This document shows, piece by piece, positions 1 through 9,266 of a DNA stretch of 64,000 nucleotides. Positions within the stretch are counted from its first letter, which is position 1. Every line of letters starts with the position of its first letter. Source of the stretch: Yoonia maricola (GTDB taxonomy: Bacteria > Pseudomonadota > Alphaproteobacteria > Rhodobacterales > Rhodobacteraceae); assembly GCF_002797915.1 (NCBI RefSeq), contig NZ_PGTY01000002.1, positions 1 to 64,000 on the forward strand. Direction: 5' to 3'. Made by a program: the position numbers and the translations under genes. Under the pieces are notes generated by a model. That model saw only the letters and a list, made by a program, of their open reading frames with translations, did not search any database and had not been told where the DNA came from.

Positions 1-200
1 ACCTCATTCCCCATCCGGGTCTTCACCTCGATGGCGACCCAACGCGGCGCGGGTGGGCGCGGCGCGGTGATCTTCGTCACCAGGTCAAGACCATGACCAG
101 ACCGGTTCTGAAGCTGTAATGTGCTGCCAAGGGTCATATCCTTCAGGTTAAACCGATTGGCCCCGACAGTGAAGGCATGATCAATCTGTCCCCCGCGCAG
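1..200 (-). pseudogene. Fragment of a nuclease-like (EVK-motif) protein, cut by window edge
   Basis: The minus strand carries an open frame whose translation includes GGQIDHAFTVGANRF, LQNRSGHGLDLV and PRWVAIEVKT. An Asp in GLDLV followed about 15 residues later by ExK fits the PD-(D/E)xK restriction-endonuclease fold often found at the C-terminus of polymorphic or contact-dependent toxins. No start codon belongs to it: upstream, its frame runs into the HTH gene that is read in a different frame. The downstream end lies outside the window. I read it as the C-terminal remnant of a toxin-type nuclease brought next to the HTH gene by deletion. The family assignment is inference from motifs. Confidence 0.4.
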
Positions 201-490
201 TGCTCGTAGGTGCGGCGGATCAAACCCGCGTCAACAAGCTCGGCCTTGATCCGCCCAACCTGCCGTTTCGATAGCCCAAAGATCTGAGCAAGCCGTTCCA
301 GCGAATGCCACATTGCGCAAATTCTACCTTGAAAGAAGTCTGACTTCTGGCAGTTGTCGATAGCGAACACGAGATATTCTACGGCACCTTTAGAAAGACG
401 GAGAGAACCTCTGGCTCGTTTGAGAAAGCGATTCAGTTGATAAGGAGTGATGTCTGTGGGCAATCCGCCGTGCGTCAGCCGTGCACTCAT
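143..490 (-). pseudogene. Truncated plasmid replication (RepC-like) winged-helix protein
   Basis: The frame encodes 115 residues. The first ~90 form a helix-turn-helix protein of the type seen in RepC-like plasmid replication initiators of Rhodobacteraceae. The recognition region is around LSKRQVGRIKAELVDAGLIRRTY (residues 72-95). After RRTY the sequence stops looking like the family and ends in a short tail that is the nuclease fragment's DNA read in the wrong frame. Known relatives are much longer, so I treat this as a 3'-truncated gene. The start ATG looks native. It suggests a past plasmid or replicon insertion near this chromosomal site. Confidence 0.5.
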
Positions 491-856
491 AACGCACCGC
501 CTGACAGCCGATGGCCGCCTTGAATGCCGGTTGATTTAACGGCGGTTCTTGGGGTGCTATAGCTGGGAAAACTGGACGCTTTTGTTTTAGATTGGATTCC
601 GGTTTCGGCTGCCGCGGTTGCCAAAACTGCCGATAAATTCAGTTTAATGTGGCATATGCCGCACTAAAGCTTCGCGATGTCTTGCAGAATACGTGGATAA
701 TCACCGTCCCTCATGAAAGCAGCCTGCCATGTCTGGCAGGCTGCTGCGTGAGTGGTACCCAGTGATAATTCTGTTAACTGTGGGACGACCTGCCAGTCTT
801 TGTTCGTTTTGGCATAGCCAACATTATGTGAGTGTTACGCGCACAAAGTACATGTC
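491..856. other. Intergenic region, no gene recognised
   Basis: This stretch of about 365 bases separates the broken HTH gene from the dienelactone-hydrolase-like gene. I see no convincing coding frame. Its one clear element is the long hairpin at 718-745. Upstream regulatory sequence for the HTH gene would also lie here, but no promoter stood out. Confidence 0.5.
718..745 (-). terminator. Perfect 12-bp hairpin downstream of the DLH-family gene
   Basis: AGCAGCCTGCCA (718-729) and TGGCAGGCTGCT (734-745) pair perfectly around a four-base loop. It lies about 110 bases past the stop codon of the minus-strand hydrolase gene. On the minus strand only a short T run (TTT) follows, so it is either a weak intrinsic terminator or a transcript 3'-end stabiliser. 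Confidence 0.5.
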
Positions 857-1744
857 CTATGAAAGATAGGTATTGAACCAACCGACGGTCCGTTCCCAAG
901 CAAGCTCGGCCATCGCCTCGTCATAGCGCGGGGTGCTGTCGTTATGGAAACCGTGATTGGCGCCTTCGTAGATATAGGCTTCATATACTTTATCGTTGGC
1001 CTGCAACGCAGCTTCGAAATCGGGCCAACCTGCGTTAATCCGCTCATCCAATTCACCCATCTGTACCAACAGGGGCGCTTGGATCTTTGGGACATCCGCG
1101 CTTGCCGGTTGGCGCCCATAGAATGGCACGCCCGCTGCCAGTTCAGGGTAAGCCACTGCAATCGCACCAACCACACCGCCACCATAGCAAAAGCCCACGG
1201 CGCCGACGCTACCGGTGCTGTCATCACGCGCCAACAAATGTTCAAAGCCTGCGAAGAAATCATTCATCAATTCAACGCCATCAACGGTTTGCTGTAATTC
1301 ACGGCCGTCTGCATCATTGCCGGGATACCCACCAACAGATGTCAGCCCATCAGGCGCCAGCGCCATGAAACCTGCCTTTGCCAAACGCCGTGCGACATCT
1401 TCGATATAGGGGTTCAGGCCGCGATTTTCGTGAATGACCAATACCGCGGGCAAAGGCCCTTCGACCTCTGCGGGGCGCACAAGATAGCCGCGCACATCGC
1501 CAGTGCCGTTGGGCGAGGGATACATGATATAGTCGGCCGTAATCTCTGGATCGTTGAACGACACTTGCTGGGCCATCGCGTAGTCGGGGCTAAGCATATT
1601 GAGCAGGGCCACGGCTGTAACGCCACCAACGGCGAATTTACCTGCACGGTCCAGAAACTCGCGTTTGGTGATCTTTCCGTGGGCGTAGAAATCGTACAGG
1701 TCAAGGAGTTCCTGATCAAAGTCTTTTGCAGTCATACGGTTCAT
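857..1744 (-). CDS. Dienelactone hydrolase family protein, exported
   Basis: An alpha/beta-hydrolase of the dienelactone hydrolase family, 295 residues. The catalytic triad can be placed: Cys186 in GFCYGGG, Asp233 in ELDER, His264 in ANHGFH. The first 60 residues form an extension with KITKREFLDRAG followed by a hydrophobic stretch ending AMAQ. This is like the Tat-type leaders of YghX-like hydrolases, but with KR instead of RR. An AGGAGA ribosome site precedes the ATG by about 8 bases. The natural substrate is unknown; the family hydrolyses lactones and esters. It is a single gene with no visible operon partner, followed by the hairpin at 718-745. Confidence 0.85.
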   Translation of the reverse strand: MNRMTAKDFDQELLDLYDFYAHGKITKREFLDRAGKFAVGGVTAVALLNMLSPDYAMAQQVSFNDPEITADYIMYPSPNGTGDVRGYLVRPAEVEGPLPAVLVIHENRGLNPYIEDVARRLAKAGFMALAPDGLTSVGGYPGNDADGRELQQTVDGVELMNDFFAGFEHLLARDDSTGSVGAVGFCYGGGVVGAIAVAYPELAAGVPFYGRQPASADVPKIQAPLLVQMGELDERINAGWPDFEAALQANDKVYEAYIYEGANHGFHNDSTPRYDEAMAELAWERTVGWFNTYLS

Positions 1745-1823
1745 TGTGATTCTCCTGTCGGTTGATCTTTAACTTTAAAGTACCATAAATATTGCCCACC
1801 ATAGCTCTTTCCTCACGTTGCTG

Positions 1824-2996
1824 TCATTGACGCGGCGGCGGTGGCGGCAAAATCGCCTGCAACTCCTCCATCGTTACGCCGAGCCGTTCGGCGGCGATTG
1901 CCAGATCAGGTCGACCGCCGGCGGGGTTTTGCAAGGCCTCCATCAAGGTCTCGGTCGTGACGCCAAGTTCTGCGGCCGCCTCATCAAAGCCCGGTGGCAC
2001 CCTGACCTGCCCAATCTCGCCCGGACGCGGCGGTTCGTGACGCCCGCCGTCAGCAGCGTTCTGGGCACCGATACCCGCAGATGCCGTTGTCACGAAATTA
2101 TCCTGCGCCTGCACCCCCACAAGACAGGGCGGCAGGTTCGGAAATGCGGTTGAGGCATGATAGTGGTAGACTTCACCATCGCTGGTTTCACCGACGTGGC
2201 CGTTACAGGCATCAAGATCGGTCGGAATAGTGCCATCCAGTTCGGTGCTGCCATACATCGCGAACCCATCAAAAGCATAGCCAAAATGTCCGGCACTATC
2301 CTGCGTCAAAGCGCAATCGGCGGACACACCTTCGGTTTCAAACACTGTTTCAATATCGGTTGCCGTGGCATGCCAGTGGAACCAACCGCCCGGATCAATA
2401 TGCCCACCACAGGTATCAAGCGCTGGCATATGGCCGGTTTGCAAAACGCTTGGCGCGTCCGAGAAAATCGGCGCGCCATCCAAGGCGACACCCACTTTGC
2501 CCACCGTGCCCAGAACTGTTGGCGCCTCTGCCATCGCCGGTGTGATCGGAAGCTGCATGGTGATGGTGACGGTCTCTTCTTGTGATACATTGATACAGGC
2601 GTGATCGACAGCGGGCTGTTCGGTGGCGATATCAACCACATGCACCGTCCCATCAGCATCAAAAAACGTATAGCCCTGATCGTCCAGCATCCGCAGGAAA
2701 GTCTCATCAATGCGGTAGAGGCCTGGATCGTCGCCATCCCAATCCCAAATCCCGCCAGCATCATCCAGCGTCGCGGGGCAGAATGGTCCTGTTTCAAGAC
2801 CTTCGGGCAGGTAACCAACCGTGAATTCGTAACATGATGTGGCCGTTCCATCCTCTAACACGCAGTCCACCGTTTGGGGTTCGGCGGCAAAAGCTGTTTG
2901 CGCAAAGCTGTCCAGATCCGGATGTGCCACGGATTGGGTTGGAAGCGCTGTTGCGCAGGCAACCAATAGAAAGGCCGATACTTTCAGCTGTATCAT
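1824..2996 (-). CDS. Secreted YHYH-domain protein with C-terminal LGVT repeats
   Basis: I chose the ATG at 2996 (390 residues) because GAGGA lies about 10 bases upstream and a signal peptide follows at once (IQLKVSAFLLVACATALP). The YHYH domain shows GGWFHWHA near residues 201-208 and the signature Tyr-His-Tyr-His near 276-279, with His-rich loops that could bind metal. The biochemical role of the YHYH family is not known to me. The C-terminus has two short helical repeats (AAAELGVTTETLMEAL and AAERLGVTMEELQAIL) and ends in a proline run. A shorter YHYH paralogue lies at 23605-24588. The next gene on the same strand is an RND efflux outer-membrane protein, but an operon is not shown. Confidence 0.8.
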   Translation of the reverse strand: MIQLKVSAFLLVACATALPTQSVAHPDLDSFAQTAFAAEPQTVDCVLEDGTATSCYEFTVGYLPEGLETGPFCPATLDDAGGIWDWDGDDPGLYRIDETFLRMLDDQGYTFFDADGTVHVVDIATEQPAVDHACINVSQEETVTITMQLPITPAMAEAPTVLGTVGKVGVALDGAPIFSDAPSVLQTGHMPALDTCGGHIDPGGWFHWHATATDIETVFETEGVSADCALTQDSAGHFGYAFDGFAMYGSTELDGTIPTDLDACNGHVGETSDGEVYHYHASTAFPNLPPCLVGVQAQDNFVTTASAGIGAQNAADGGRHEPPRPGEIGQVRVPPGFDEAAAELGVTTETLMEALQNPAGGRPDLAIAAERLGVTMEELQAILPPPPPRQ

Positions 2997-3091
2997 TGTG
3001 AGCAGATCCTCATAAACAGCGTATGCGTTACGTATGAAACGCACGAAACTGCATATCCCGTCGAAAAAGTTGCAGTCAGGCTGTTATCAAC

Positions 3092-4450
3092 TCATCCAGA
3101 TGCGCCGATTTGCCAGCCGCGTCCGGCGGCAATCTGCAAGCTGATCCAGGCATTCGTCAGATCCTGCAGCGATGACGCGAGCGACAATTGCGCGGTTGCC
3201 CTCGACCGCTCTGCATCAAGAAGGTCAAGCAGGGAAATAGTACCAGCTTGATATGTTTGCGTGGATAATTCCAAGGCGCGTTCGTAAGATTCAGCCGCAG
3301 CCTGCCGCGCGACAACCTCGCGTTGTAAGCGCTGATAGTTGACCTGCGCTGTCTGCACATCTTCGACTGCGGTCAATACAGTGTTTCGCCATGTCAGTTC
3401 GGCCTGCCGCGCCTGCGATATTTCCTGATCGCGGGCCGCACGCAAAGCCGTTTGGTTCAACAGCGGCAATGATAAGGTTGGACCAAAGGTCCAGCTGGAT
3501 GGATCAGACGCCGTGACTGTGCCGTCCAGATCAAGCGATGGGTATATATCCGCGGTCGCAACACCAATCGCCGCCGTGGCGGCAGCAATATCGCGTTCGG
3601 CTGAAATCACGTCGGGCCGGTTGCGTAAAAGGTCCGCTGGCACGCCTACCCCTGCATCACCTGCAACGCGGGGCTGCGGTGCGCCTTGCTCCAGCGCGGC
3701 TGTAATCGGGCCTGCCGGTTCACCCAACAGTGTCGCGATACCATAAACAGAGGTATAAAAACCTGCCTCAAGTGCCGGTAGATTGGCCAAAGCCTCGTTC
3801 AACAGGGCTTCGGCATTGACATAATCAAGCTCTGAAACCACACCCAGCTGTTGCTGCTCTCCGGTCAGTGCCACTGTTTGGCGGCGTGTCGCAATGCTTT
3901 CGCGTGTCAGCGCAATGGCTTCCTGATAATAGCGCGCATCAACATAGTTTCCGACCAGCGATGCCAAAAGCGCAAGCCGCGCTGTACCAACATCATAGAC
4001 AGCGCCTTCAAGCGCTGCTGCGGCCTGTTCCTGGCCACGTCGCGCGCCACCGAAGATATCAAAAACATAGCTCGCCGCCAAAGTGCCACTATCCGAGGTG
4101 GTCCTGTTGGTTTCAGACGTGTCACTGACGGTTGATGATACCGACCCGCTACCGGTGATCTGCGCGGCCTGACCTGTGGCGCGGAGCGCGGCGTTGGCCT
4201 CATTGATCCGCTCTGTGGCGGTGCGCACATCAAGGTTCTGTGCCATCCCGCGCGCCACCAGACTGTTCAATGTGGCATCGTCAAGGCGCAGCCACCATTG
4301 CTGCGCGCTGGACTGACCGCTGGTAGTTGCGTCACCATCGACAAAACGGGACGGCAGATCGATGGATGGCGTTTGATAGTCCGGGCCAACGGGTGTGCAG
4401 GCGGTAACGCCAAGCGTCAAGATTACGGCCGACAAAGTGGTATGTTGCAA
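3092..4450 (-). CDS. RND efflux outer-membrane lipoprotein, NodT/OprM family
   Basis: The outer-membrane channel of the three-gene efflux system encoded here. The 452-residue product starts with a lipoprotein signal (lipobox LGVTAC, acylated Cys18), then GPDYQTP, a hallmark of the NodT/OprM class. Two TolC-type repeats of long alpha-helices follow; AERDIAAATAAIG in the middle and the C-terminal QTYQAGTISLLDLLDAER motif are typical. Length matches the family (about 450-480). It is the last gene of the minus-strand operon, about 50 bases after the permease. Substrates of the pump cannot be predicted. Confidence 0.9.
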   Translation of the reverse strand: MQHTTLSAVILTLGVTACTPVGPDYQTPSIDLPSRFVDGDATTSGQSSAQQWWLRLDDATLNSLVARGMAQNLDVRTATERINEANAALRATGQAAQITGSGSVSSTVSDTSETNRTTSDSGTLAASYVFDIFGGARRGQEQAAAALEGAVYDVGTARLALLASLVGNYVDARYYQEAIALTRESIATRRQTVALTGEQQQLGVVSELDYVNAEALLNEALANLPALEAGFYTSVYGIATLLGEPAGPITAALEQGAPQPRVAGDAGVGVPADLLRNRPDVISAERDIAAATAAIGVATADIYPSLDLDGTVTASDPSSWTFGPTLSLPLLNQTALRAARDQEISQARQAELTWRNTVLTAVEDVQTAQVNYQRLQREVVARQAAAESYERALELSTQTYQAGTISLLDLLDAERSRATAQLSLASSLQDLTNAWISLQIAAGRGWQIGASG

Positions 4451-4500
4451 ACGATCACCTCATGTTTGGATTGGGAAAAACGGCACGCTGATCGCGGGGA

Positions 4501-7500
4501 TCATGCAGCAAGTTCGGCGTCCAGCCGCCGCATCTCTTCGGCTTGCGGTTTGGAAAAACCTGCAAGAAGCTTGTAGACAACAGGGGTGACAAAAAGCGTG
4601 GCCAGCGTGGCCAAACCCAGTCCGCCAACGATAACCCACCCCAATGAAACGCGCGCCTCGGCACCGGCACCTGTGGACAGGACCAGCGGCACACCCCCCA
4701 ACACGGTTGATATCATCGTCATCAAGACAGGCCGCAAACGTTGCAGTGCAGCCTGTTCGGCAGCCTCGATGACGGACAGACCTTCGTTGCGCAACTGATT
4801 GGCAAATTCGACGATCAGGATACCGTTCTTGGCCATAATGCCCACCAAGAGGACCAAGCCGATCTGGCTGTAGACATTTAAACTAATCCCGGTGAAGGCC
4901 AAGGCGTAAATCGCGCAGGCCAACCCAAGAGGGACGGTCCCCACGATGATCAGACTGCTGACAAAGCTTTCGAACTGGGCTGCCAGAACGAGGATCACAA
5001 TGACAATGGCAAAGCCGAATACCATACCCAAACCGCTGGAAGTTTCATCAAGGGTCGCGGCCTCTGACAATGGGATCAGCCCGGTGCCGGGTGGCAGGAT
5101 CGGTGCGGCAGCCGCCTCGAGGCGTTCGATCCCGTCACGCAGGGCAAGACCGTCGGACAGTTCTGCCGTGATGACGATGGCGCGCAGTTGCTCTTCACGG
5201 TCAAGCGATGGGGCAACGGCCAACTCTTCCATAGATACGATAGAGGACATCGGGACCATACGTTCATCCGAGGCCTGTAGAAATATGTTCTCAAGGTCCG
5301 TCGGGTCGTCAATCGGATTGGCGGTCGAGATCAATTTGACCGGCACCGCGTTGCCGTCGATAAAGACCTCACTCACCTCATCGCCATCCAAAAACGCCTG
5401 CATGGCGCCTGACAGCCCGGTGATGTCGATGCCCAGATCATCGGCGCGCTCACGATCAATGTTGATACGTATCTGAGGCTGGGTTGTTTCATAAGATATC
5501 TGGACACGCCCCATATCGGGGTCTTGTTCCAGCGCATCCCGCAGCGCATTCGCGGCCTCTGACAAGACGTCATAGTCCTTGCCTGTGATCGCCATCCGCA
5601 ATCCTTCACCCCCGCCCCGAATACCAAGCGAATTGGGCTGAATGACAAAGGCCCGGACGCCATTCACACTGCCGATCAGCTGGTTCATCTCGGCGACAAT
5701 CTCGTCCTGTCCGCGCGCGCGATCTTCCCATGGGGCCAACGTCATCACCATGAACCCTTCGTTGCTGCCGCCACGACCTGCGATAGAAAAGATGTATTCC
5801 ACCTCACCGCTGTCCCGGAAGGGCTGCAAGAGCGCTTCGATCTGGCGTTGCTGGCTATCGGTATATGCAAGGCTGACACCTTCAGGCGCGCTGACCCGCA
5901 GCAAGGCGACGGCACGATCCTCTGGCGGCGTCAGTTCTTCGTCAAGCGTGCCGTAGGTGACGAAAGCCGTACCGGCAAACAGGATTGCGACAGCCAAGAC
6001 GACCATTGGTGCAGCCAGACAGGCGCGCAGGATTGCTGCATAAGAATTTCGACATGCAGCACCAAAGCGCGCGACCGGACCATTGTTTATAGGGCCTTCG
6101 GACCTTGGTTTTCCCGACAACAAACGCGACGCCAGCATCGGACACAATGACAACGCCACAAAGGATGACAACGTGACGGCGATGGCCAGCACATAGCCAA
6201 ATTCGCGAAACAGCCCGCCCGACGTGCCGGGCAAGAACGACAGCGGCACAAAGACCGCGGCTAGGGTTGCCGTCGTGGTGATCACGGCAAAGAACACCTC
6301 ACGCGTGCCACGCACGGCGGCAGCACGGGCGGGCATGCCCGCGTCGCGTTTTTTGACGATGTTTTCCAAAACGACAATGGCATCATCCACGACCATCCCG
6401 GTTGCCAGAACAAGGGCCAGCAGCGTGATGATGTTGATAGAAAACCCGGCTAGCCAAATCCCCCCCACAGTCCCAACCAGTGCCACGGGCAGCGTGAGCG
6501 CCGGGATCAGCGTGGCACGCGCATTGAGCAAGAAGACATAGATCACACCCACCACAATTGCGATTGCAAGGCCAAGGGATTTCAGCACCTCGGTGATGGC
6601 CCCGCTAATGAAAACGGCATCGTCGCTGGTCACATCGACCTGCACATCATCAGGAAGCGTATCGTTCAAACCCTCCACCACATCATCGACAGCATTGGAA
6701 ATAGAAAGCGTATTTGACCCAGCCTGACGAATGATACCCATCCCGATCCCGGTATTACCATTGGCGCGCAAAGCCGAGGATTCCTCATCGGGCCCAAGGC
6801 TGACGACAGCGATGTCAGCCAAACGGATATCATCGGCAATGATCAGCTGTTCGAACTCTTCCGGCGTTTGCAGCCCCGCAGTGGCGCGCACTGTGAAATC
6901 CTGTCGGCTGCTTTCCAATGAACCGGCCGGCACATCCAGCGCCACGTCATCCAGGGCATCGGTCAAATCCGCGATGGTCAATCCGCGTGTCGCCATCTGC
7001 GCCTGATCAATATCAATCAAAAAGGTCTGTTCACGTTCGCCATAAACCTCAACATCGGCGACGCCTTCAACAGCCGACAGCTGATCGACGATCTCATCAT
7101 CAACCAGATCAGTCAGCGCATCGATTTCCATCGTCGCGGATGTCACGGCAAGACGTATGATTGGCTGCGAATCTGCATCTGCTTTGACGATGCTTGGGTC
7201 GTCATCAATTTCATCCGGCAAGCTGTTGGTGATCCGGCTCACTTCGTCGCGCAAATCTGATGCGGCGACGTTCAGATCGGTGCTTGTGGTGAATTCAACG
7301 GTTACGCGGCTGTCTTCGTAAGACGATGACGATGACATGGATTTCACGCCTGATACCTGCGCCGCCGCCGATTCAATGATGCTGGTGACTTCCTGATCCA
7401 TCGTTTCAGCAGACGCACCGGAATAAGAGGTCGATATGCTGATCGTCGGGCTATCCACCTCGGGCAACTCACGGACAGCGACGCCGGAGAGGGCGGCCAG

Positions 7501-7614
7501 ACCGCCGACAAAGATCAACATGTTGACAACAATGGCCAGAACCGGACGACGCACGAACAGCGCCGTCATATCAGATGTATTGGATGCAGACGCCGCAGGA
7601 TTTTGATGTGCCAC
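4501..7614 (-). CDS. RND multidrug efflux permease, AcrB/HAE1-like
   Basis: Inner-membrane proton-driven pump subunit, about 1037 residues, the normal size for the family. Proton-relay residues are visible: the Asp-Asp pair in GMVVDDAIVVLEN (residues 410-411) and Lys929 in GIMAKNGILIVEFAN. I place the start at a GTG (7614) because GGAGG sits eight bases before it and it lies four bases from the adaptor's stop. The ATG at 7569 (MTALFVRRPVL), where similarity to family members begins, is the alternative; the longer ORF to 7734 has no support. It is middle gene of adaptor-permease-channel. N-terminal RRPVLAIVVNMLI is the first membrane helix. Confidence 0.9.
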   Translation of the reverse strand: MAHQNPAASASNTSDMTALFVRRPVLAIVVNMLIFVGGLAALSGVAVRELPEVDSPTISISTSYSGASAETMDQEVTSIIESAAAQVSGVKSMSSSSSYEDSRVTVEFTTSTDLNVAASDLRDEVSRITNSLPDEIDDDPSIVKADADSQPIIRLAVTSATMEIDALTDLVDDEIVDQLSAVEGVADVEVYGEREQTFLIDIDQAQMATRGLTIADLTDALDDVALDVPAGSLESSRQDFTVRATAGLQTPEEFEQLIIADDIRLADIAVVSLGPDEESSALRANGNTGIGMGIIRQAGSNTLSISNAVDDVVEGLNDTLPDDVQVDVTSDDAVFISGAITEVLKSLGLAIAIVVGVIYVFLLNARATLIPALTLPVALVGTVGGIWLAGFSINIITLLALVLATGMVVDDAIVVLENIVKKRDAGMPARAAAVRGTREVFFAVITTTATLAAVFVPLSFLPGTSGGLFREFGYVLAIAVTLSSFVALSLCPMLASRLLSGKPRSEGPINNGPVARFGAACRNSYAAILRACLAAPMVVLAVAILFAGTAFVTYGTLDEELTPPEDRAVALLRVSAPEGVSLAYTDSQQRQIEALLQPFRDSGEVEYIFSIAGRGGSNEGFMVMTLAPWEDRARGQDEIVAEMNQLIGSVNGVRAFVIQPNSLGIRGGGEGLRMAITGKDYDVLSEAANALRDALEQDPDMGRVQISYETTQPQIRINIDRERADDLGIDITGLSGAMQAFLDGDEVSEVFIDGNAVPVKLISTANPIDDPTDLENIFLQASDERMVPMSSIVSMEELAVAPSLDREEQLRAIVITAELSDGLALRDGIERLEAAAAPILPPGTGLIPLSEAATLDETSSGLGMVFGFAIVIVILVLAAQFESFVSSLIIVGTVPLGLACAIYALAFTGISLNVYSQIGLVLLVGIMAKNGILIVEFANQLRNEGLSVIEAAEQAALQRLRPVLMTMISTVLGGVPLVLSTGAGAEARVSLGWVIVGGLGLATLATLFVTPVVYKLLAGFSKPQAEEMRRLDAELAA

Positions 7615-7618
7615 TCTG

Positions 7619-8851
7619 CTAGCCTCCGGTCGCTGTTGGCGTCTGAACGACGAGATCGGGGCGATCTTCGTCGACACCTGCAACATCATCGCTTGGCCCG
7701 GATGCGCCTTGCACCACCACGGGCGCACCTTCACGCACGTTCAGCATGCCTTCGGTAATGGTCTGTGTGCCTGTGGCGATCTCTGCATCGATCAAAACGG
7801 TATCGGCGTTGCGTTGCACGATACGGACAGGGGTGCGCGTGGCCATATCATCCGCCACCACCCAAACATAAGACCCCTCAGCATCCCATTGCACCGCCAA
7901 CGGATCAACGGACGGGTAGGTATCACCTTCAAAGGCCATCGCGATTGAAAATGACATGCCCGGCCGCAGGACATCACCAGTGTTTTCGATGATAGCACGC
8001 ACCTGCAACGTCCGGCTGTCTGTTTCCACCCGGCTGCCGATTGCAGAAATAGTCCCGGAAAATGGCGTGCCCGACAGCGCAAGCGAGGTGGCGGTAACAG
8101 GCTGGCCCAGGGCGACCATACCTGCAAAGCGTTCTGGCACCCAAAAATCCACGACAACCTGTTGCCGGTCATCAATCAAGGCAATCTCGGTATCGGTGCT
8201 CACGTAATCGCCGACCTCAACCGGCACGATCCCCACACTCCCGCCGATTGGCGCAAGGACGGTCCGCTGTGCCAGGGCGACCTCTGCTTCGCGCAGGGCA
8301 AGGACCGCGTCATCGCGTTCTGACAACAATGTGTCCAATTCGGTCAGCGTCGCCGCGTTTGATTGGCTGAGGCTTTCGTAGCGCGTATAGGTATTTTCCG
8401 CTGTACGCAGTGCAACGATGGCCCGGTCGCGGGTGATTTCTTCGCTTTCGGAATCCAACCGGGCCAGTACATCCCCTGCGGCGACAACGTCACCAGAAGA
8501 CACGGTCACCTCTGTCAGCACACCAGTGTCGAGCGGCACAACGGATACTGAGCGCAGCGCCTCACTTGTACCGACGGCCTGCAGTTTTGCGCTGACAACA
8601 CCGGTCGCGACAGGGGCCGTTGTAACGATAGTCGCGCGTGCGCCACCACCACCGGGTGGTCCGCCACCGTCCCTTTCGGTTACGTCCGCGGACACATTTT
8701 GCGGCTCAGCGACCATCGCGAGAACGTTGTCGGAAACGCCCAAACGCCCAAGGACTGCGTGTGATGTCGGATAATAGCGGGCCATGGCAACCGTCGCGCA
8801 AACGACAATAACACCGGTCAGTCCGACTTGTTTGAAAAGGTTCATGGTCAC
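7619..8851 (-). CDS. RND efflux periplasmic adaptor (membrane fusion protein)
   Basis: HlyD/AcrA-type adaptor of 410 residues that links the permease to the outer-membrane channel. There is one N-terminal hydrophobic helix (VGLTGVIVVCATVA), a Gly/Pro-rich linker, and then the lipoyl/barrel halves: VSSGDVVAAGDVLARLDSES, and after a short coiled-coil hairpin, VLAPIGGSVGIVPVEVGDYV. The start is a GTG at 8851 or, more likely, the ATG two codons later (8845, MNLFKQVG); only a weak GGAA precedes them. It is first in the operon. A 420-base gap with no gene lies upstream and must hold the operon promoter. Confidence 0.9.
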   Translation of the reverse strand: MTMNLFKQVGLTGVIVVCATVAMARYYPTSHAVLGRLGVSDNVLAMVAEPQNVSADVTERDGGGPPGGGGARATIVTTAPVATGVVSAKLQAVGTSEALRSVSVVPLDTGVLTEVTVSSGDVVAAGDVLARLDSESEEITRDRAIVALRTAENTYTRYESLSQSNAATLTELDTLLSERDDAVLALREAEVALAQRTVLAPIGGSVGIVPVEVGDYVSTDTEIALIDDRQQVVVDFWVPERFAGMVALGQPVTATSLALSGTPFSGTISAIGSRVETDSRTLQVRAIIENTGDVLRPGMSFSIAMAFEGDTYPSVDPLAVQWDAEGSYVWVVADDMATRTPVRIVQRNADTVLIDAEIATGTQTITEGMLNVREGAPVVVQGASGPSDDVAGVDEDRPDLVVQTPTATGG

Positions 8852-9266
8852 GTTCCGTCGTTAGAGTTCCAAGCCAACCAAGATCAAGGCAACTGATTTC
8901 ACGTAACAGCAACTGAAGACGGCAATATCTTGAGCTGCGACACCAGACAATCATTGGGTTCCATACCGATACAGACATTCTACGCTGCATCGCCGCATTT
9001 CCGTCGTCACATAAACTTGCTCAGCATATTATCGCTTGGATCGCGGCGACAATCGCCGACAAACACCGTGGTCCAGTGATGGCTCTTGTCTCCGTCGAGC
9101 ATCACAAAAAGGTGAACCAAGCAGGTCCGAAAGAGTGCCGTAAGGTCAACGCCAATGCGTTCAACAAGCACGAAAACAAGACAGATCAGCCCATCACGAT
9201 GGACTGATCGAACGTTATCGCGCTTGCGTGGTGCAGCGCGTTCCCAACAGAATGGAGCTTACAAAC
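8852..9266. other. Intergenic region between divergent genes
   Basis: About 415 bases between the efflux operon (minus) and the small outer-membrane-type protein (plus). No coding frame is credible. It contains a 6-bp GC hairpin at 9044-9058 and the larger inverted repeat at 9184-9209. No regulator gene for the pump is adjacent, which is unusual for RND operons. Confidence 0.5.
9184..9209. promoter_or_regulatory. Inverted repeat upstream of the small outer-membrane protein
   Basis: GATCAGCCCATC (9184-9195) and GATGGACTGATC (9198-9209) form 12-base arms with one mismatch and a two-base centre, about 58 bases before the start of the plus-strand gene. The short centre suits a dimeric repressor site better than a terminator. 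No cognate regulator is identified. Confidence 0.3.

Noticed and set aside
8706-8990. 94-codon minus-strand frame overlapping the adaptor start
   Set aside because: It is out of frame with the adaptor, Cys/Arg-rich and without a ribosome site.
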